A stretch of 51,315 bases of DNA from NCBI GenBank assembly GCA_034430415.1, contig DAOUEN010000032.1:1-51315 (forward strand), read 5' to 3'. The translations under genes were made by a program, and so were the position numbers. This document shows positions 15,010-23,708 of this stretch, piece by piece (within the stretch, counting starts at the first letter, position 1; each line of letters begins with the position of its first letter). This DNA is from JADFUZ01 sp034430415 (GTDB lineage Bacteria > Chloroflexota > Dehalococcoidia > GIF9 > AB-539-J10). Under the pieces are notes generated by a model, which was given only the letters and a program-made list of their open reading frames with translations, did not search any database and was not told the DNA's origin.

Positions 15010-15121
15010 GGCGGCTCTCCCGCCATCTACAGACAGGGCGGGACATCCTGAGATGCCTGCCGCTCAGCCTTGTTCGCCCCAGCGCGAACCTGCTATACTA
15101 CCAAAATTCTGCGATGAAGCT

Positions 15122-15256
15122 GTGGAGAAGGTCATTCGATGCTGTTCAGGTGGCCACGAGTACGCTTCGCCAGCCAAGCCCAAGCACGAAACCAGGGAAA
15201 GGGTATGCCCCAGGTGCAAGTCGAACAGCGTACGCAAGCTACCAGCGCCAAAGTGA
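15122..15256 (+). CDS. Candidate small zinc-ribbon protein
   Basis: A frame from GTG 15122 encodes about 44 aa with RCCSGGHEY, a spacer and CPRCKSNSVRKL before the stop. The spacing and the 'CPxCxSxxVxKL' ending resemble FmdB-type zinc ribbons. There is no SD and the first cysteine pair is CC rather than CxxC, so this could be a decayed gene. It is the only candidate gene in the 340-bp gap 14954-15294. Confidence 0.3.
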   Translation: MEKVIRCCSGGHEYASPAKPKHETRERVCPRCKSNSVRKLPAPK

Positions 15257-15294
15257 CCTGAAGCTGAACCCAGGCCCGCATCCCGAATCAGGGT

Positions 15295-16443
15295 CTACTC
15301 CACACCCGTCTCTCTGCTGTACAGCCGCTTCTTCCAGTGCACGCTGAAGCCCAGCAGGCGACGCGCTGCGGCATAGACACAGACCAGAAGAAGGAAGCAG
15401 AAGCCGAGCGGGTGAAGCAACGCTGAGACCGCCGGCTCTTTGAAATGTTTGTATATCAGCCAGCGCATAAGCAGTATAACGGTCACCTGGAAAGCCGCCA
15501 GGCGAACCCACCCGGCGTAGGCAGCCACAAGGAAGAGCCCCTGCCACAGCGAGTAGAACGGCAGCAGGAAGAAGACAAAGCCGGCTATCATCAGGCCAAG
15601 CAGAGCCAGCGAAGACAGCGCTGCTATCGAGTATATCCACTTGGTGAACCCCTCCCACATTGCTCCCCGGCTCTGGTACATGTGACATGAAACCACCGGC
15701 GACAGGTCGACTGCCACGTGCCGGCCGCCGTGGCGGCTGACTTCGATGCTCAGCCAGACGTCTTCCAGTATTCGCGACTTGACTGCCCCGTGTCCTCCGA
15801 TACGCCAGTATTCATCTCTGGGAAAGAGAAGGAATTGCCCGATGGCCAGCGATGGCTTCGGCGTCCTGGAGCGCTGAAGCCACCACAGCGGCAGCCAGCT
15901 CAGGATGACGAAGTACAGCACCGGGATAGCTACCTTCTCCAGCAAGGAGGTGGCAAGCTGGCGGGGAAACCCTGACAGCATGGAGCACCGGCACTCAATG
16001 GCTATGGCAAGGACACTGCGTATCATATTGGGGGCATGCGTGGTGTCAGCATCAACGAAGAGCAGCCAGGAACCCTTCGCCTCTCTGGCAAGCTGATCAC
16101 AGGCAAAGGACTTGCCCGCCCAGCCTTCGGGCAAGGATTTGCCTCTAATCAGTTGAATCCGGGCATCGCTGGCTGTTACCTGTTCCACGAGGCCGGCAGT
16201 CCTGTCCGTCGAGTTGTCGTCCAGCACCAGTACCTCCAGATTGGGGTAATCCTGTTCCCGAAGCGACTTCAGGCAGTTCTCTATGTTGGCTTCCTCATCC
16301 CTGGCAGGGATGAGGACGGAGACAAGAGGCACTTCCTGTGGCATCTGGCTGCCAGGGCGGGGTCTTCTGAGTGCTCTCAAGTTGAGCGCCAGGTTGAGTG
16401 CGAAAACGCACAAACCGATGGCTATTGCTACCTGCTGTGTCAT
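15295..16443 (-). CDS. Membrane glycosyltransferase family 2 (HpnB/CrtQ-like)
   Basis: This GT-A glycosyltransferase of 382 aa has an N-terminal helix (about 5-22) and the donor-binding VSVLIPARDEEANI. VLVLDDNSTD follows, then LPEGWAGKSFACDQLA, DxD-type LLFVDADTTH, ILEDVWLSIE and the product-release motif QSRGAMWEGFTKW. Four C-terminal hydrophobic segments follow. The 'LP-x-GW-x-GK' motif and helix layout match glycosyltransferases next to hopanoid or carotenoid genes (HpnB, CrtQ), which use lipid acceptors. It starts 24 bp after the plsY-like stop on the same strand, so the pair may modify a common lipid. The substrate cannot be read from sequence. Confidence 0.85.
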   Translation of the reverse strand: MTQQVAIAIGLCVFALNLALNLRALRRPRPGSQMPQEVPLVSVLIPARDEEANIENCLKSLREQDYPNLEVLVLDDNSTDRTAGLVEQVTASDARIQLIRGKSLPEGWAGKSFACDQLAREAKGSWLLFVDADTTHAPNMIRSVLAIAIECRCSMLSGFPRQLATSLLEKVAIPVLYFVILSWLPLWWLQRSRTPKPSLAIGQFLLFPRDEYWRIGGHGAVKSRILEDVWLSIEVSRHGGRHVAVDLSPVVSCHMYQSRGAMWEGFTKWIYSIAALSSLALLGLMIAGFVFFLLPFYSLWQGLFLVAAYAGWVRLAAFQVTVILLMRWLIYKHFKEPAVSALLHPLGFCFLLLVCVYAAARRLLGFSVHWKKRLYSRETGVE

Positions 16444-16467
16444 CTGTGCGCCGCCATTATCGCCGAC

Positions 16468-17091
16468 TCAGGCCTTATGCTGTCTCGCCCGAAACCAGTT
16501 GACAGGCCTTACTCCAAATCCAGGAACAACCTTCAGTTCCTCACGGTGTTTGGCTGCCACTACGACCAGCAAGCCAAGCATGAATAGCAGCTCCCAGGGA
16601 GTTCTCCGCGTAGCTGCCAGGTACACCAGTGGACCGGCCATGCCAAACACGACTATCCAGGCATGCTGCTCGACGAAAAGAACACCCAGGAGCAGAAACG
16701 CCGCGACCGAAATCGCTATGTCGTGCTGAGGCAGGACCAGCAGCACTCCTCCGGTAACCGCCAGTGACTTGCCTCCTCTGAATCGAAGCATCGGCGAGAA
16801 GACGCTTCCCAGTATGGCCGCCAGTCCTATTGTCACTACTGTGCTTCCGGGTAGCCCGAACAGGGAGTGCCCCAGGGCCACGAAAGGGACTCCTTTCCCC
16901 ACATCCGCAGCCAGGGCCAGATAGCCTGACTTCCGACCCCCAGCCCGGAAGACATTCACCGCCCCTGGATTTCCGTCTCCGTACCCCCTGATGTCTTTGC
17001 CCAGCAGCCACCAGCCAATCCATAGCGAGAACGGACAGGCGCCCAGCCAGAAGGCGCACACCGCCAGCAACACCGGATAAAGCTCTTCCAT
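16468..17091 (-). CDS. plsY: PlsY-type glycerol-3-phosphate acyltransferase
   Basis: PlsY transfers the acyl group from acyl-phosphate to glycerol 3-phosphate, the first step of phospholipid synthesis, in the membrane. The 207-aa product shows GYGDGNPGAVNVFRAGG (phosphate/acyl-phosphate loop), a conserved VGKG and RFRGGKSLAVTGG. It has about six membrane segments, the family's usual length and topology. The first loop normally reads 'SGNIGATN', so GDGNPGAVN is the divergent subfamily often found outside the main lipid cluster. ATG 17091 is preceded in frame by GTG 17094, and AGGAG lies very close. A promoter at 17145-17173 precedes it. It is followed by a lipid-type glycosyltransferase. Confidence 0.88.
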   Translation of the reverse strand: MEELYPVLLAVCAFWLGACPFSLWIGWWLLGKDIRGYGDGNPGAVNVFRAGGRKSGYLALAADVGKGVPFVALGHSLFGLPGSTVVTIGLAAILGSVFSPMLRFRGGKSLAVTGGVLLVLPQHDIAISVAAFLLLGVLFVEQHAWIVVFGMAGPLVYLAATRRTPWELLFMLGLLVVVAAKHREELKVVPGFGVRPVNWFRARQHKA

Positions 17092-17144
17092 CACTCCTGC
17101 ACGCAGACCCGCTCGGTTGGCCGATACGTCGTAAGACTAGGTGT

Positions 17145-17173
17145 AGAATAGAGCACGTCCTCGGTGACGTCAA
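17145..17173 (-). promoter_or_regulatory. Sigma70-type promoter of plsY-glycosyltransferase
   Basis: On the minus strand TTGACG (17173-17168), a 17-nt spacer and TATTCT (17150-17145). The start is predicted near 17138, about 47 nt upstream of the plsY start. Confidence 0.6.
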
Positions 17174-17241
17174 GGGCATTGCATCAGTCCATTACAGCGC
17201 CAGCAGTACCTCCGGATAGGAAACCAAACTCGCCCTTCAGT

Positions 17242-18396
17242 TCAGTCGCGGTTGCCCCACAGCCAGATGGAGCAGGCGAGGGTCACGGCCACGACAGCAG
17301 CGGCCGCCATGGTGAACGCACTATGGAAGCCGAACCGGTCGACGAGGTTGCCGACTACCGGCGTCAGGATTCCGCTGCCCTCCATGCTGCTGAAATAGTA
17401 GATGCCCAGTATCATGGAGCGGTGGCGCTCCGGCGCGGCCCCGACGATATACGCCTCTGACACCGGCATGCGTACATAGATGACTATCCCCAGGGCAACC
17501 AGCAGGGCCCCGGTCCCCCATGGGTAAGGGGCCACATTCAGCAGGTAGATGACAGGAGCGGCGATAAAGCACACGGCCACTACCACCGCCACCCTCCCCA
17601 ATCGGTCCGATAGATGCCCGCCGACAGGCCCCACCCAGAGCCCCGAGGAATACACCAGCGCTATGAGTGCCGCGGCCTTCTCTTCAGCGACGCCGAAGTG
17701 GTCCACCAAGTACAGGGGAATCATCGCCACCACCGAGAGAATTACCGCCTGGGTAAAGGTGCTCAGAGCGAGAAACGGCACCAGGCGGCGCCACCAGCCA
17801 GTGCTCCGGGAGCTCTCCCTCTGACCACCGCCTCTAGGACTACCGGCTTTCCCTGCACCCTCCAGGCGGCCCAGCGCCACATAGAACACCACGCCAAACG
17901 CCATTGCGGGGATAGCCAGGCCGATGAACGGGCTGCGCCAGCCCCAGACAGCGGCGATCCCGGCGGCTGCAAGAGGGGCTAGGAAATAGCTGGCACCCCC
18001 ACCAATCGTGTGCAGCCCCAGCGCCCTGCCCCGTTTCTCTGGCTCGACCGCTGCTGCAATCAACGGCGGGGAGGCCGGGTGGTAGCCGCCACCGGCCAGA
18101 CCCATCAGCACCAGGCACAGCACCAGCATCACGTAGCTCTGCGACAGCCCCACCAGCAGGCCGGCCACAGCGACGCCGCTGATTCCCACAGCAATCAGCA
18201 GCCGGGGGTTGCTACGGTCCGCCAGCCACCCCGCCGGCAACTGGGCAATGCCATAGGGTATGGCGAACGCCGATACCACCAGGGCCGACTGCGTGTAGTC
18301 AAGGGCAAAGTCATCGCGAATCAGCGGCAGAAGCGGAACCGGAAGAGCGGTCAGCAGGTGATGCGCGAAGTGAGCCACCACGAAGAGAGGCAGCAA
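17242..18396 (-). CDS. Major facilitator superfamily transporter
   Basis: The 384-aa membrane protein has twelve hydrophobic segments in two halves, split by a basic loop near residues 185-205. It carries the MFS loop 2-3 motif GWLADRSNPR and its counterpart GGHLSDRLGR in the second half. The start is taken as TTG 18396; no better codon exists between it and the stop of the upstream gene, which lies in the same frame 48 nt upstream. It is related to the fosmidomycin-resistance/sugar-phosphate type of MFS (YHPASPPLI and 'AGGGYHP'). Substrate is unknown. It is probably co-transcribed with the lipoprotein gene upstream. Confidence 0.9.
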   Translation of the reverse strand: MLPLFVVAHFAHHLLTALPVPLLPLIRDDFALDYTQSALVVSAFAIPYGIAQLPAGWLADRSNPRLLIAVGISGVAVAGLLVGLSQSYVMLVLCLVLMGLAGGGYHPASPPLIAAAVEPEKRGRALGLHTIGGGASYFLAPLAAAGIAAVWGWRSPFIGLAIPAMAFGVVFYVALGRLEGAGKAGSPRGGGQRESSRSTGWWRRLVPFLALSTFTQAVILSVVAMIPLYLVDHFGVAEEKAAALIALVYSSGLWVGPVGGHLSDRLGRVAVVVAVCFIAAPVIYLLNVAPYPWGTGALLVALGIVIYVRMPVSEAYIVGAAPERHRSMILGIYYFSSMEGSGILTPVVGNLVDRFGFHSAFTMAAAAVVAVTLACSIWLWGNRD

Positions 18397-18444
18397 TCCA
18401 GAGAAAGGCAGCCTGAATCTGGCCCCGATGATGACGTGTACCCC

Positions 18445-18939
18445 TTACTGAGAAGCCCTCATCAGGGCGAAAACGGTATGACCTTCCTCGGAGCCAATCC
18501 ACACTGCGGCCCCGTCACGTTCCCCATTCTTGCTGTAGTAGGACATGGTCATATCCTCCATCTCCAGCCACATCGTCTCCTGCCAGCCATTCTTCGGCAT
18601 CTCGTTCTTGTAGAAGCGACCCACCTCCACCACGCTGCCCGCCGCCTCTGGCATCCGGTAGTAGCGCCACTCCACTCTCGACCAATCCCCCTCGGCTGGA
18701 GGTATTGCCCAACCACCCTTCTGGGTCTGCTCAGTCATCGCATACACCGGGATGTCACCCCATTTCAGATTCACCACCCCGGGCATCGCTTCTTCCTCTT
18801 CAGACTCGGCAGGAGCCGTCTCTTCCTCCTGGACAGGCGGCGCGGCGGTCTCACCCCCTCGCGCGCTGCCACATCCAGCGAGCCCCGCACAGCTCGCCGC
18901 TGCCACTACCACGAACAGCAATGCTATCGCTTTGTTCAA
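18445..18939 (-). CDS. Lipoprotein of unknown function
   Basis: The start is TTG 18939, preceded by GGAGGG with a 6-nt gap. The 164-aa product has a signal peptide with lipobox GLAGC near residue 23, then a low-complexity acidic linker (EEETAPAESEEEE). A C-terminal alpha/beta domain of about 110 residues follows (VPVYAMTEQ, WRYYRMPEAAG, EVGRFYKNEMPKNGWQE). The 'Y-x-x-EMPKNGW' motif is typical of small extracytoplasmic domains seen in many bacterial lipoproteins without known function. The stop is 48 bp upstream of the MFS gene. A role accessory to the transporter is possible. Confidence 0.8.
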   Translation of the reverse strand: MNKAIALLFVVVAAASCAGLAGCGSARGGETAAPPVQEEETAPAESEEEEAMPGVVNLKWGDIPVYAMTEQTQKGGWAIPPAEGDWSRVEWRYYRMPEAAGSVVEVGRFYKNEMPKNGWQETMWLEMEDMTMSYYSKNGERDGAAVWIGSEEGHTVFALMRASQ

Positions 18940-18960
18940 GGTGCACCCTCCTTCGCGCCT

Positions 18961-18969
18961 ATTCTATCA
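18961..18969 (-). promoter_or_regulatory. Candidate extended -10 promoter
   Basis: On the minus strand TGATAGAAT (extended -10, TGN-TAGAAT) lies 22 bp upstream of TTG 18939. The -35 region (CTGGAA) is weak. Confidence 0.35.
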
Positions 18970-19091
18970 ACTCCCTCATTTCCCTTCCAGCAGCCAGGCA
19001 TCCCCCTGGTTGCAGCCCGCAGTCGCAGATGTGGCGTGGGCACTGCACCGTAACGAGACAAGAAGCTGCCGGACGCTGCACAGGGAAGGAC

Positions 19092-19120
19092 TTGACAGCA
19101 ACAAATGAAGCAACTACAAT
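19092..19120 (+). promoter_or_regulatory. Near-consensus sigma70 promoter of the tetR-exporter operon
   Basis: TTGACA at 19092-19097, a 17-nt spacer and TACAAT at 19115-19120. The predicted start near 19127 excludes the upstream ATG at 19122 and supports ATG 19152 for the repressor. Confidence 0.85.
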
Positions 19121-19127
19121 AATGAGC

Positions 19128-19150
19128 AATGTACAAACTTGGAGTACATT
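19128..19150 (+). promoter_or_regulatory. Candidate TetR operator (AATGTAC-N9-GTACATT)
   Basis: Two perfect 7-bp arms, AATGTAC (19128-19134) and GTACATT (19144-19150), are separated by nine bases. The palindrome begins at the predicted transcription start and covers the SD (GGAG, 19141-19144) and the base before ATG 19152. Dyads of this size just after the -10 are typical TetR-family autoregulation sites. Confidence 0.7.
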
Positions 19151-19151
19151 C

Positions 19152-19811
19152 ATGAGCGGACTGCGCCAGAAACAGAAGGAGCGGAGAAGACGAGATATTC
19201 TCGATGCCGCCGCGGAGCTGCTCGTGGCCCAAGGCTACGAGGGGACAAGTATCGAAGAGATAGCCGAGCGGGCCGAGGTCGGAGTGGGCACCGTCTACAA
19301 CTACTTCCACAGCAAAGGTGAGATCCTGATGGCGCTCTTTGGCCAGGGTGCTGACGAGCTACCGGAACAGGGCGAGGCCGTACTCCGCAACCCACCATCT
19401 GAGCCGGTGGAAGCGGTATCAACTCTGCTTTGCACCCAGTTCGAGGGTCTGGCCGGACGTTATGACAAGGTTCTGTTCCGCGAGTTCCTTGCCAGGAGCT
19501 TCACCAGGGACTTCGGCTACGGCGGAGTCATGGCCACTCTCGCCGGGCGGCTGGCTGCGCAGGTGAAGGAACTGCTGGAGCAGCTTCAGAAGCGCGGCCA
19601 GCTGGCGCCGGAGGTCAGAACCGACGAAGCTGCCGGAGTGCTCTACTCCCTGTTCATCGGCCATCTCAGGGGCTTCGCCTTTATTCCCGAGCTGACGCTT
19701 GATGCTGGGAGGCGGGCCCTGGAGCGCAGCGTGGCACTCGTCTTCTCCGGCCTGACAGCGCCATTGAGCGGACCCCCGCTCTCACCACGGCGGAGCGCAC
19801 GGAACACATGA
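19152..19811 (+). CDS. TetR-family transcriptional repressor
   Basis: The 219-aa regulator starts at ATG 19152 with GGAG seven bases upstream. The N-terminal helix-turn-helix (about residues 10-56) reads RRRDILDAAAELLVAQGYEG, then TSIEEIAERAEVGVGTVYNYFHSKGEIL, the canonical TetR pattern. The rest is a helical ligand-binding domain of usual size (DKVLFREFLARSF, AGVLYSLFIGHLRGFAF). A 23-bp palindrome overlaps its own transcription start. A membrane-fusion lipoprotein and an RND/MMPL exporter follow on the same strand, so it most likely represses this efflux operon and is released by an exported compound. The ligand is unknown. Confidence 0.93.
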   Translation: MSGLRQKQKERRRRDILDAAAELLVAQGYEGTSIEEIAERAEVGVGTVYNYFHSKGEILMALFGQGADELPEQGEAVLRNPPSEPVEAVSTLLCTQFEGLAGRYDKVLFREFLARSFTRDFGYGGVMATLAGRLAAQVKELLEQLQKRGQLAPEVRTDEAAGVLYSLFIGHLRGFAFIPELTLDAGRRALERSVALVFSGLTAPLSGPPLSPRRSARNT

Positions 19812-19851
19812 GGCACCCTAATATGAGAGAGCTGCACAGGAGGCTGACCAA

Positions 19852-21066
19852 ATGAAGAAGTGGCTAGTTCCAACAGTAGTGACGATATGCATCGTCTTCC
19901 CGGTCCTGGCCGGATGTTCACGGGCTGAAGCGCCGCCTGAGACCGTTATCGTCACCCGCGGTAACCTGGCGGTAACGGTGTCCACCGAAGAAGGCCACCT
20001 GAGCATCCGCCACGATGTGCGCAAGCAGGAATACCTATCGTTCAGTACCACCGGTGAGGTGGTCGAGATTCTGGTGGAGAAAGGGGACAGGGTGGTGACG
20101 GGCCAGGTGCTGGCCAGGCTTGACACTGTCCGCCTGGAACAGAGCGTGCAGATGGCCCGGACCAGGCTCGAAGCAGCGCGCATAGGCTATGAAATAGCCC
20201 GCACCCAGCTAATGGCGACAATCTACCCCATGTACACCGGGGCCTACATCAGCGACCTGCCGGGCACCTGGCTGGCCCTAGAGGAGATTGAAGGCTACCT
20301 GGAAGAGACCCGGAACCTCCTGGAGCAAGGGAAGGCCGGGGAGGCCCGCATACAGCTGGAAGCGGTTGAGGCAGGCGTTGCCAGGGCCAAAGAGAAATTG
20401 CACTCCAAGAGATGGCCTCTGCCCCTTTCAGTCAAGCTGGTAGAGCTGCAGGCAGACCAGGCAAAGACGGGGCTGGACCTGGCCGAGCTTGATCTGGCGA
20501 GCGCCATGCTGGACCTGGAGGGCACCACGATCGTTGCTCCCTTCGATGGCGAGGTAGCTGACGCGTACATCTATGCCGGGCAGCAACTCTCAGCCGTATC
20601 ATACACCGGCCCGGCGTTCTATCTGATCGATCCCGGCAGAGTGGAGATGACAGGCGATGTCAACGAACTGGATATCCCCCTGATCCAGCCCGGCCAGGAA
20701 GCCGTAATCACCGTAGATGCCCTGCCCGACCTGGAGGTCACAGGGAAGGTGACCCACATCTCCCCGATGGGCCAGGTCTGGGAGGACGAGGTATCATACG
20801 AGGTCACCATAACACTCAATACCCCTGAAGAGGACCTCATGGACGGCATGAGCGCCACCGCCCGGATCGTTGTCGACCACCGCGAGGATGTGCTGTTGGT
20901 CCCCGACGAGGCTGTCCAGGGGCCCTTTGACAGCCCCTGGGTCGAAATCCCCACCGACGGCGAGGCGGAGCAAAGGAGCATTGCCATCGGCCCCAGCGAC
21001 GGTAGTCGCAGTGAAGTCCTGTCCGGGCTGAGAGAGGGAGAGGAGGTCCTGCTGCCGGAGGACTGA
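19852..21066 (+). CDS. Efflux periplasmic adaptor/membrane-fusion lipoprotein (HlyD/AcrA type)
   Basis: The start is ATG 19852 after AGGAGG (8-nt gap). The 404-aa product has a lipoprotein signal with lipobox LAGC near residue 22. A split biotinyl-lipoyl domain is present: V-x-EILVEKGDRV-x-x-GQVLARLD in the first half and GTTIVAPFDGEVADAYIYAGQ in the second. A helical hairpin between them has repeated A-x-x-x-L. A beta-barrel segment (DVNELDIPLIQPGQEAVITVD) and membrane-proximal domain follow. Such adaptors join an inner-membrane pump to the outside. It lies 40 bp after tetR and precedes the RND pump. In a single-membrane organism it would work as an anchored extracytoplasmic adaptor. Confidence 0.92.
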   Translation: MKKWLVPTVVTICIVFPVLAGCSRAEAPPETVIVTRGNLAVTVSTEEGHLSIRHDVRKQEYLSFSTTGEVVEILVEKGDRVVTGQVLARLDTVRLEQSVQMARTRLEAARIGYEIARTQLMATIYPMYTGAYISDLPGTWLALEEIEGYLEETRNLLEQGKAGEARIQLEAVEAGVARAKEKLHSKRWPLPLSVKLVELQADQAKTGLDLAELDLASAMLDLEGTTIVAPFDGEVADAYIYAGQQLSAVSYTGPAFYLIDPGRVEMTGDVNELDIPLIQPGQEAVITVDALPDLEVTGKVTHISPMGQVWEDEVSYEVTITLNTPEEDLMDGMSATARIVVDHREDVLLVPDEAVQGPFDSPWVEIPTDGEAEQRSIAIGPSDGSRSEVLSGLREGEEVLLPED

Positions 21067-21179
21067 GCGGGCCTACTGGGCAACGGGCGGAGCCGGACTA
21101 TGACTGGCCTGAGATTCAAAGATAGGGAACACATGCCGGCTACCGCTCCAGGACAGAACAGGGACCGAATAGTAGTAGC

Positions 21180-23459
21180 ATGAGCGACAACTTCAGCGTC
21201 AAGTTCAACATCTTGGAAAGGCTGGTACAGGCCAGCACCGGCCACCCCGTGGCCACCGTCCTTGTCGCGCTGGGCATAACCGCGCTGGCCGCCATTCCGG
21301 CCTCCGGCTTCGCCATAGACACCAGCGTCGAAGGCTTCTTCGGAGAAGACGACCCCGAGTTCCAGGCTGCGAAACAGGTGCGAGAACGGTTCGGTGAGCA
21401 GGACAGCGTGCTGGTGGTGATCGACTGCTCCCACTCGGATACCTACACGGCGAAGGCATACGCCAGGTCCCTGGCAGACAAACTCAAGAAGGATAGCCGA
21501 TGGAAGGACGTCGAGTACAGGCAGGACCTGAGCTTCGCCGCGGAGAAGGCCATTCTTTACATGGAGGAGCAGCAACTGGATGCGCTCACCCGCCCCGGCC
21601 CCGGCGCCGCCGCACCGCTCCCGGGCGCTTCTCCCGGTTCGACAGCGGGAATGACCGGCGGCCAGGCCTACTTGGTCTCCGACAACAAGGACATCTATCT
21701 TGTCACCATTGGTGTCACCATAGAGATGGCGTCGCTGGAGAGGAACTACCTCCTGGATGACCTGGCAGAGCTCATTGAGGAGACCAACAGAGAAGACAGG
21801 CGATACCAATCGCTGGATGTGGGGTTTACCGGGAGCCTGCTGGTCCTAGACTACGAGGGCGACAAGCTGGCGACGCAGGAGTTGATGCGCACCGGGTTCA
21901 TCACCTTCATCCTCATCTTCGTTCTCCTCTTTCTCTCCTTCCGCAGCCTCTCACTGCCGGTCCTCTGCGTTGTCCCTCTCGTCATCGGCATTCTGTGGGC
22001 CACAGGGCTGGTATTCCTGCTGTACGAGAGGCTCGGTATCGTCTCCAGTGCATTTGCCGTGCTGCTGTTGGGGCTCGGCGTCGACTACTCCATACATCTG
22101 CTGGTGCGCTTCATGGACGAGATGGAAGAACACGACGACGTCCCCCTTGCCTTCAAGCACACCTTTGTCAATACCGGCCGGGCAGTCATCCTGGGATGTC
22201 TCACCACGGCAGCAGCCTTCTTCTCCTACTACTTCGGCGAGACCGAGGGGCTGCACCAGTTGGGGGTGATTGGAGCCGCCGGCATGCTCTGCACCCTGGC
22301 GGCTATACTCATACTCCTCCCCGCGCTGGTCACCCTGCGGCTGAGATTCGGCAGGTTCAGGCTCAAGCACAGAAGCTTCGGCATACTGCGGGCCACCGGA
22401 ACTGGTATACAGCGCCTGGCCCCGGCACTGGTGGTAGTCCTGGTCGGCCTGTTCGTCCTGTTCGGCATGAGGGCATCCCAGGCCAAGTTGAGTGAGGGCA
22501 TGTACGACCTGATGCCGACAGAACTCGAGACATACCGGCAACTCCAGAAGGTCAAGGACAACTTCGAGTTCAACCCCGACTACCTCACCTGCGTTGTCGA
22601 CGACTGGCACGACCTGGAACGCAGCGTCAGGGAGTTCGAGAAAATGGACGAAGTGGCGGAGGTACAGTCCATCCTAGACTACCTGCCCGAGAACCAGGAA
22701 GGCAAAGTGGCCATCCTGGAGCACGCCGTCAAGATCAACCCCGAACTCGCCGGCACGCCCGCAGTGGCCGTGACGCCTATGAGCTGGAAGGACCTGCCGG
22801 ACAGGATCTCCCGCTCCTGGGTCTCGGAAGACGGCGAGTTCCTGATACGGATACTCCCCGAAGGTGACATCTATCACAAGACATACCAGCAGAAGCTGCT
22901 CACCGAGTTGCGGCAGGTCCACCCCAGTGTTACCGCCAACGCCGTGCTGTGGACCAGAATGCTGGATATGATCGGCCAGGACACCATCCGCGTGTCCCTG
23001 ATGGTCAGCGGCTTCCTGCTGCTCATCGTCTATCTGGGGACCCGGCGGCGAAACCCGCTGTACGCGCTGGTCTGCATGATGCCGGTCACCTTCGGCGTGC
23101 TCGGACTTCTGGCCACCTTTGATTGGTTCGGGGGCGACCTCAACGCCTTTTCCATCACCATGGTGCCGTTGATAATCGGAATAGGGATAGACGACGGCAT
23201 CCACATCGTTCACCGCTATCTGGAGGAGGGGAAGGGTTCGCTGCCTCAGGTCATACAGCACACCGGCAAGGCCATATTCCTCACCACGGCGACCACCTGT
23301 CTGGCCTTCTCCTCGTTCCTCTTCTCCTTCCATCCAGCGCAGAAGTCCCTGGGCTTGGTTCCCATCGTCGGCATAAGCCTCTCTTTCCTTGCCGCCGTGA
23401 TCTTCCTGCCTGCCCTGATCAGGATGCTGATCGACAGACGGGGCCCCAGAAGCATCTAA
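21180..23459 (+). CDS. RND-superfamily exporter (MMPL type)
   Basis: The 759-aa protein has the symmetric RND layout. One helix (about 20-45) and a long extracytoplasmic loop precede a five-helix block near 238-400. A second helix, loop and five-helix block follow (about 415-435 and 600-750). Motifs include LGLGVDYSIHLLVRFMDEM (TM4) and its counterpart IGIGIDDGIHIVHRYLEEG in the second half, with the acidic residues used for proton coupling. Length is short of AcrB (about 1040) but normal for MMPL/HpnN-like exporters of lipids or hydrophobic compounds. The SD is weak. It is the last gene of the tetR-adaptor-pump operon. Confidence 0.93.
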   Translation: MSDNFSVKFNILERLVQASTGHPVATVLVALGITALAAIPASGFAIDTSVEGFFGEDDPEFQAAKQVRERFGEQDSVLVVIDCSHSDTYTAKAYARSLADKLKKDSRWKDVEYRQDLSFAAEKAILYMEEQQLDALTRPGPGAAAPLPGASPGSTAGMTGGQAYLVSDNKDIYLVTIGVTIEMASLERNYLLDDLAELIEETNREDRRYQSLDVGFTGSLLVLDYEGDKLATQELMRTGFITFILIFVLLFLSFRSLSLPVLCVVPLVIGILWATGLVFLLYERLGIVSSAFAVLLLGLGVDYSIHLLVRFMDEMEEHDDVPLAFKHTFVNTGRAVILGCLTTAAAFFSYYFGETEGLHQLGVIGAAGMLCTLAAILILLPALVTLRLRFGRFRLKHRSFGILRATGTGIQRLAPALVVVLVGLFVLFGMRASQAKLSEGMYDLMPTELETYRQLQKVKDNFEFNPDYLTCVVDDWHDLERSVREFEKMDEVAEVQSILDYLPENQEGKVAILEHAVKINPELAGTPAVAVTPMSWKDLPDRISRSWVSEDGEFLIRILPEGDIYHKTYQQKLLTELRQVHPSVTANAVLWTRMLDMIGQDTIRVSLMVSGFLLLIVYLGTRRRNPLYALVCMMPVTFGVLGLLATFDWFGGDLNAFSITMVPLIIGIGIDDGIHIVHRYLEEGKGSLPQVIQHTGKAIFLTTATTCLAFSSFLFSFHPAQKSLGLVPIVGISLSFLAAVIFLPALIRMLIDRRGPRSI

Positions 23460-23708
23460 GCATCTCAACCGCAGAGTATTGCCTCGCCGAGGCCCCGGCG
23501 GTACAATGGCAGCCAGGGGCAGGATGCTCTCGGACAGCGATTCTCCGACCCCTGTGATGGGTGACTATTCTCCACCGCAAGGACTTGTGTTAACATAGTA
23601 GTCGGACTCCGACCCGGTTGGTTGTTAGGGACATCGGATAGGCTCGACGTGGCTGATGTGGACCTGGCCCGCCCCGGGTGATAGCCGACAGGAGGCATAG
23701 CAGCCGAT

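Noticed and set aside
14909..15121. Upstream extension of the small zinc-ribbon frame
   Set aside because: It runs antisense to the zf-TFIIB gene and its promoter and has no SD or domain.
16443..16468. PlsY and the glycosyltransferase as a staphyloxanthin-like (CrtO/CrtQ) carotenoid pair
   Set aside because: The acyltransferase is PlsY-type, not CrtO, and no carotenoid gene is present in the window.
17242..18939. Lipoprotein and MFS genes as one broken fusion, because they share a reading frame
   Set aside because: Both parts are complete, with a normal signal peptide and a normal transporter N-terminus; a shared frame occurs by chance one time in three.
19122..19151. ATG 19122 as start of the TetR repressor
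   Set aside because: It lies just after the -10 box and before the predicted transcription start; SD and palindrome place the start at 19152.
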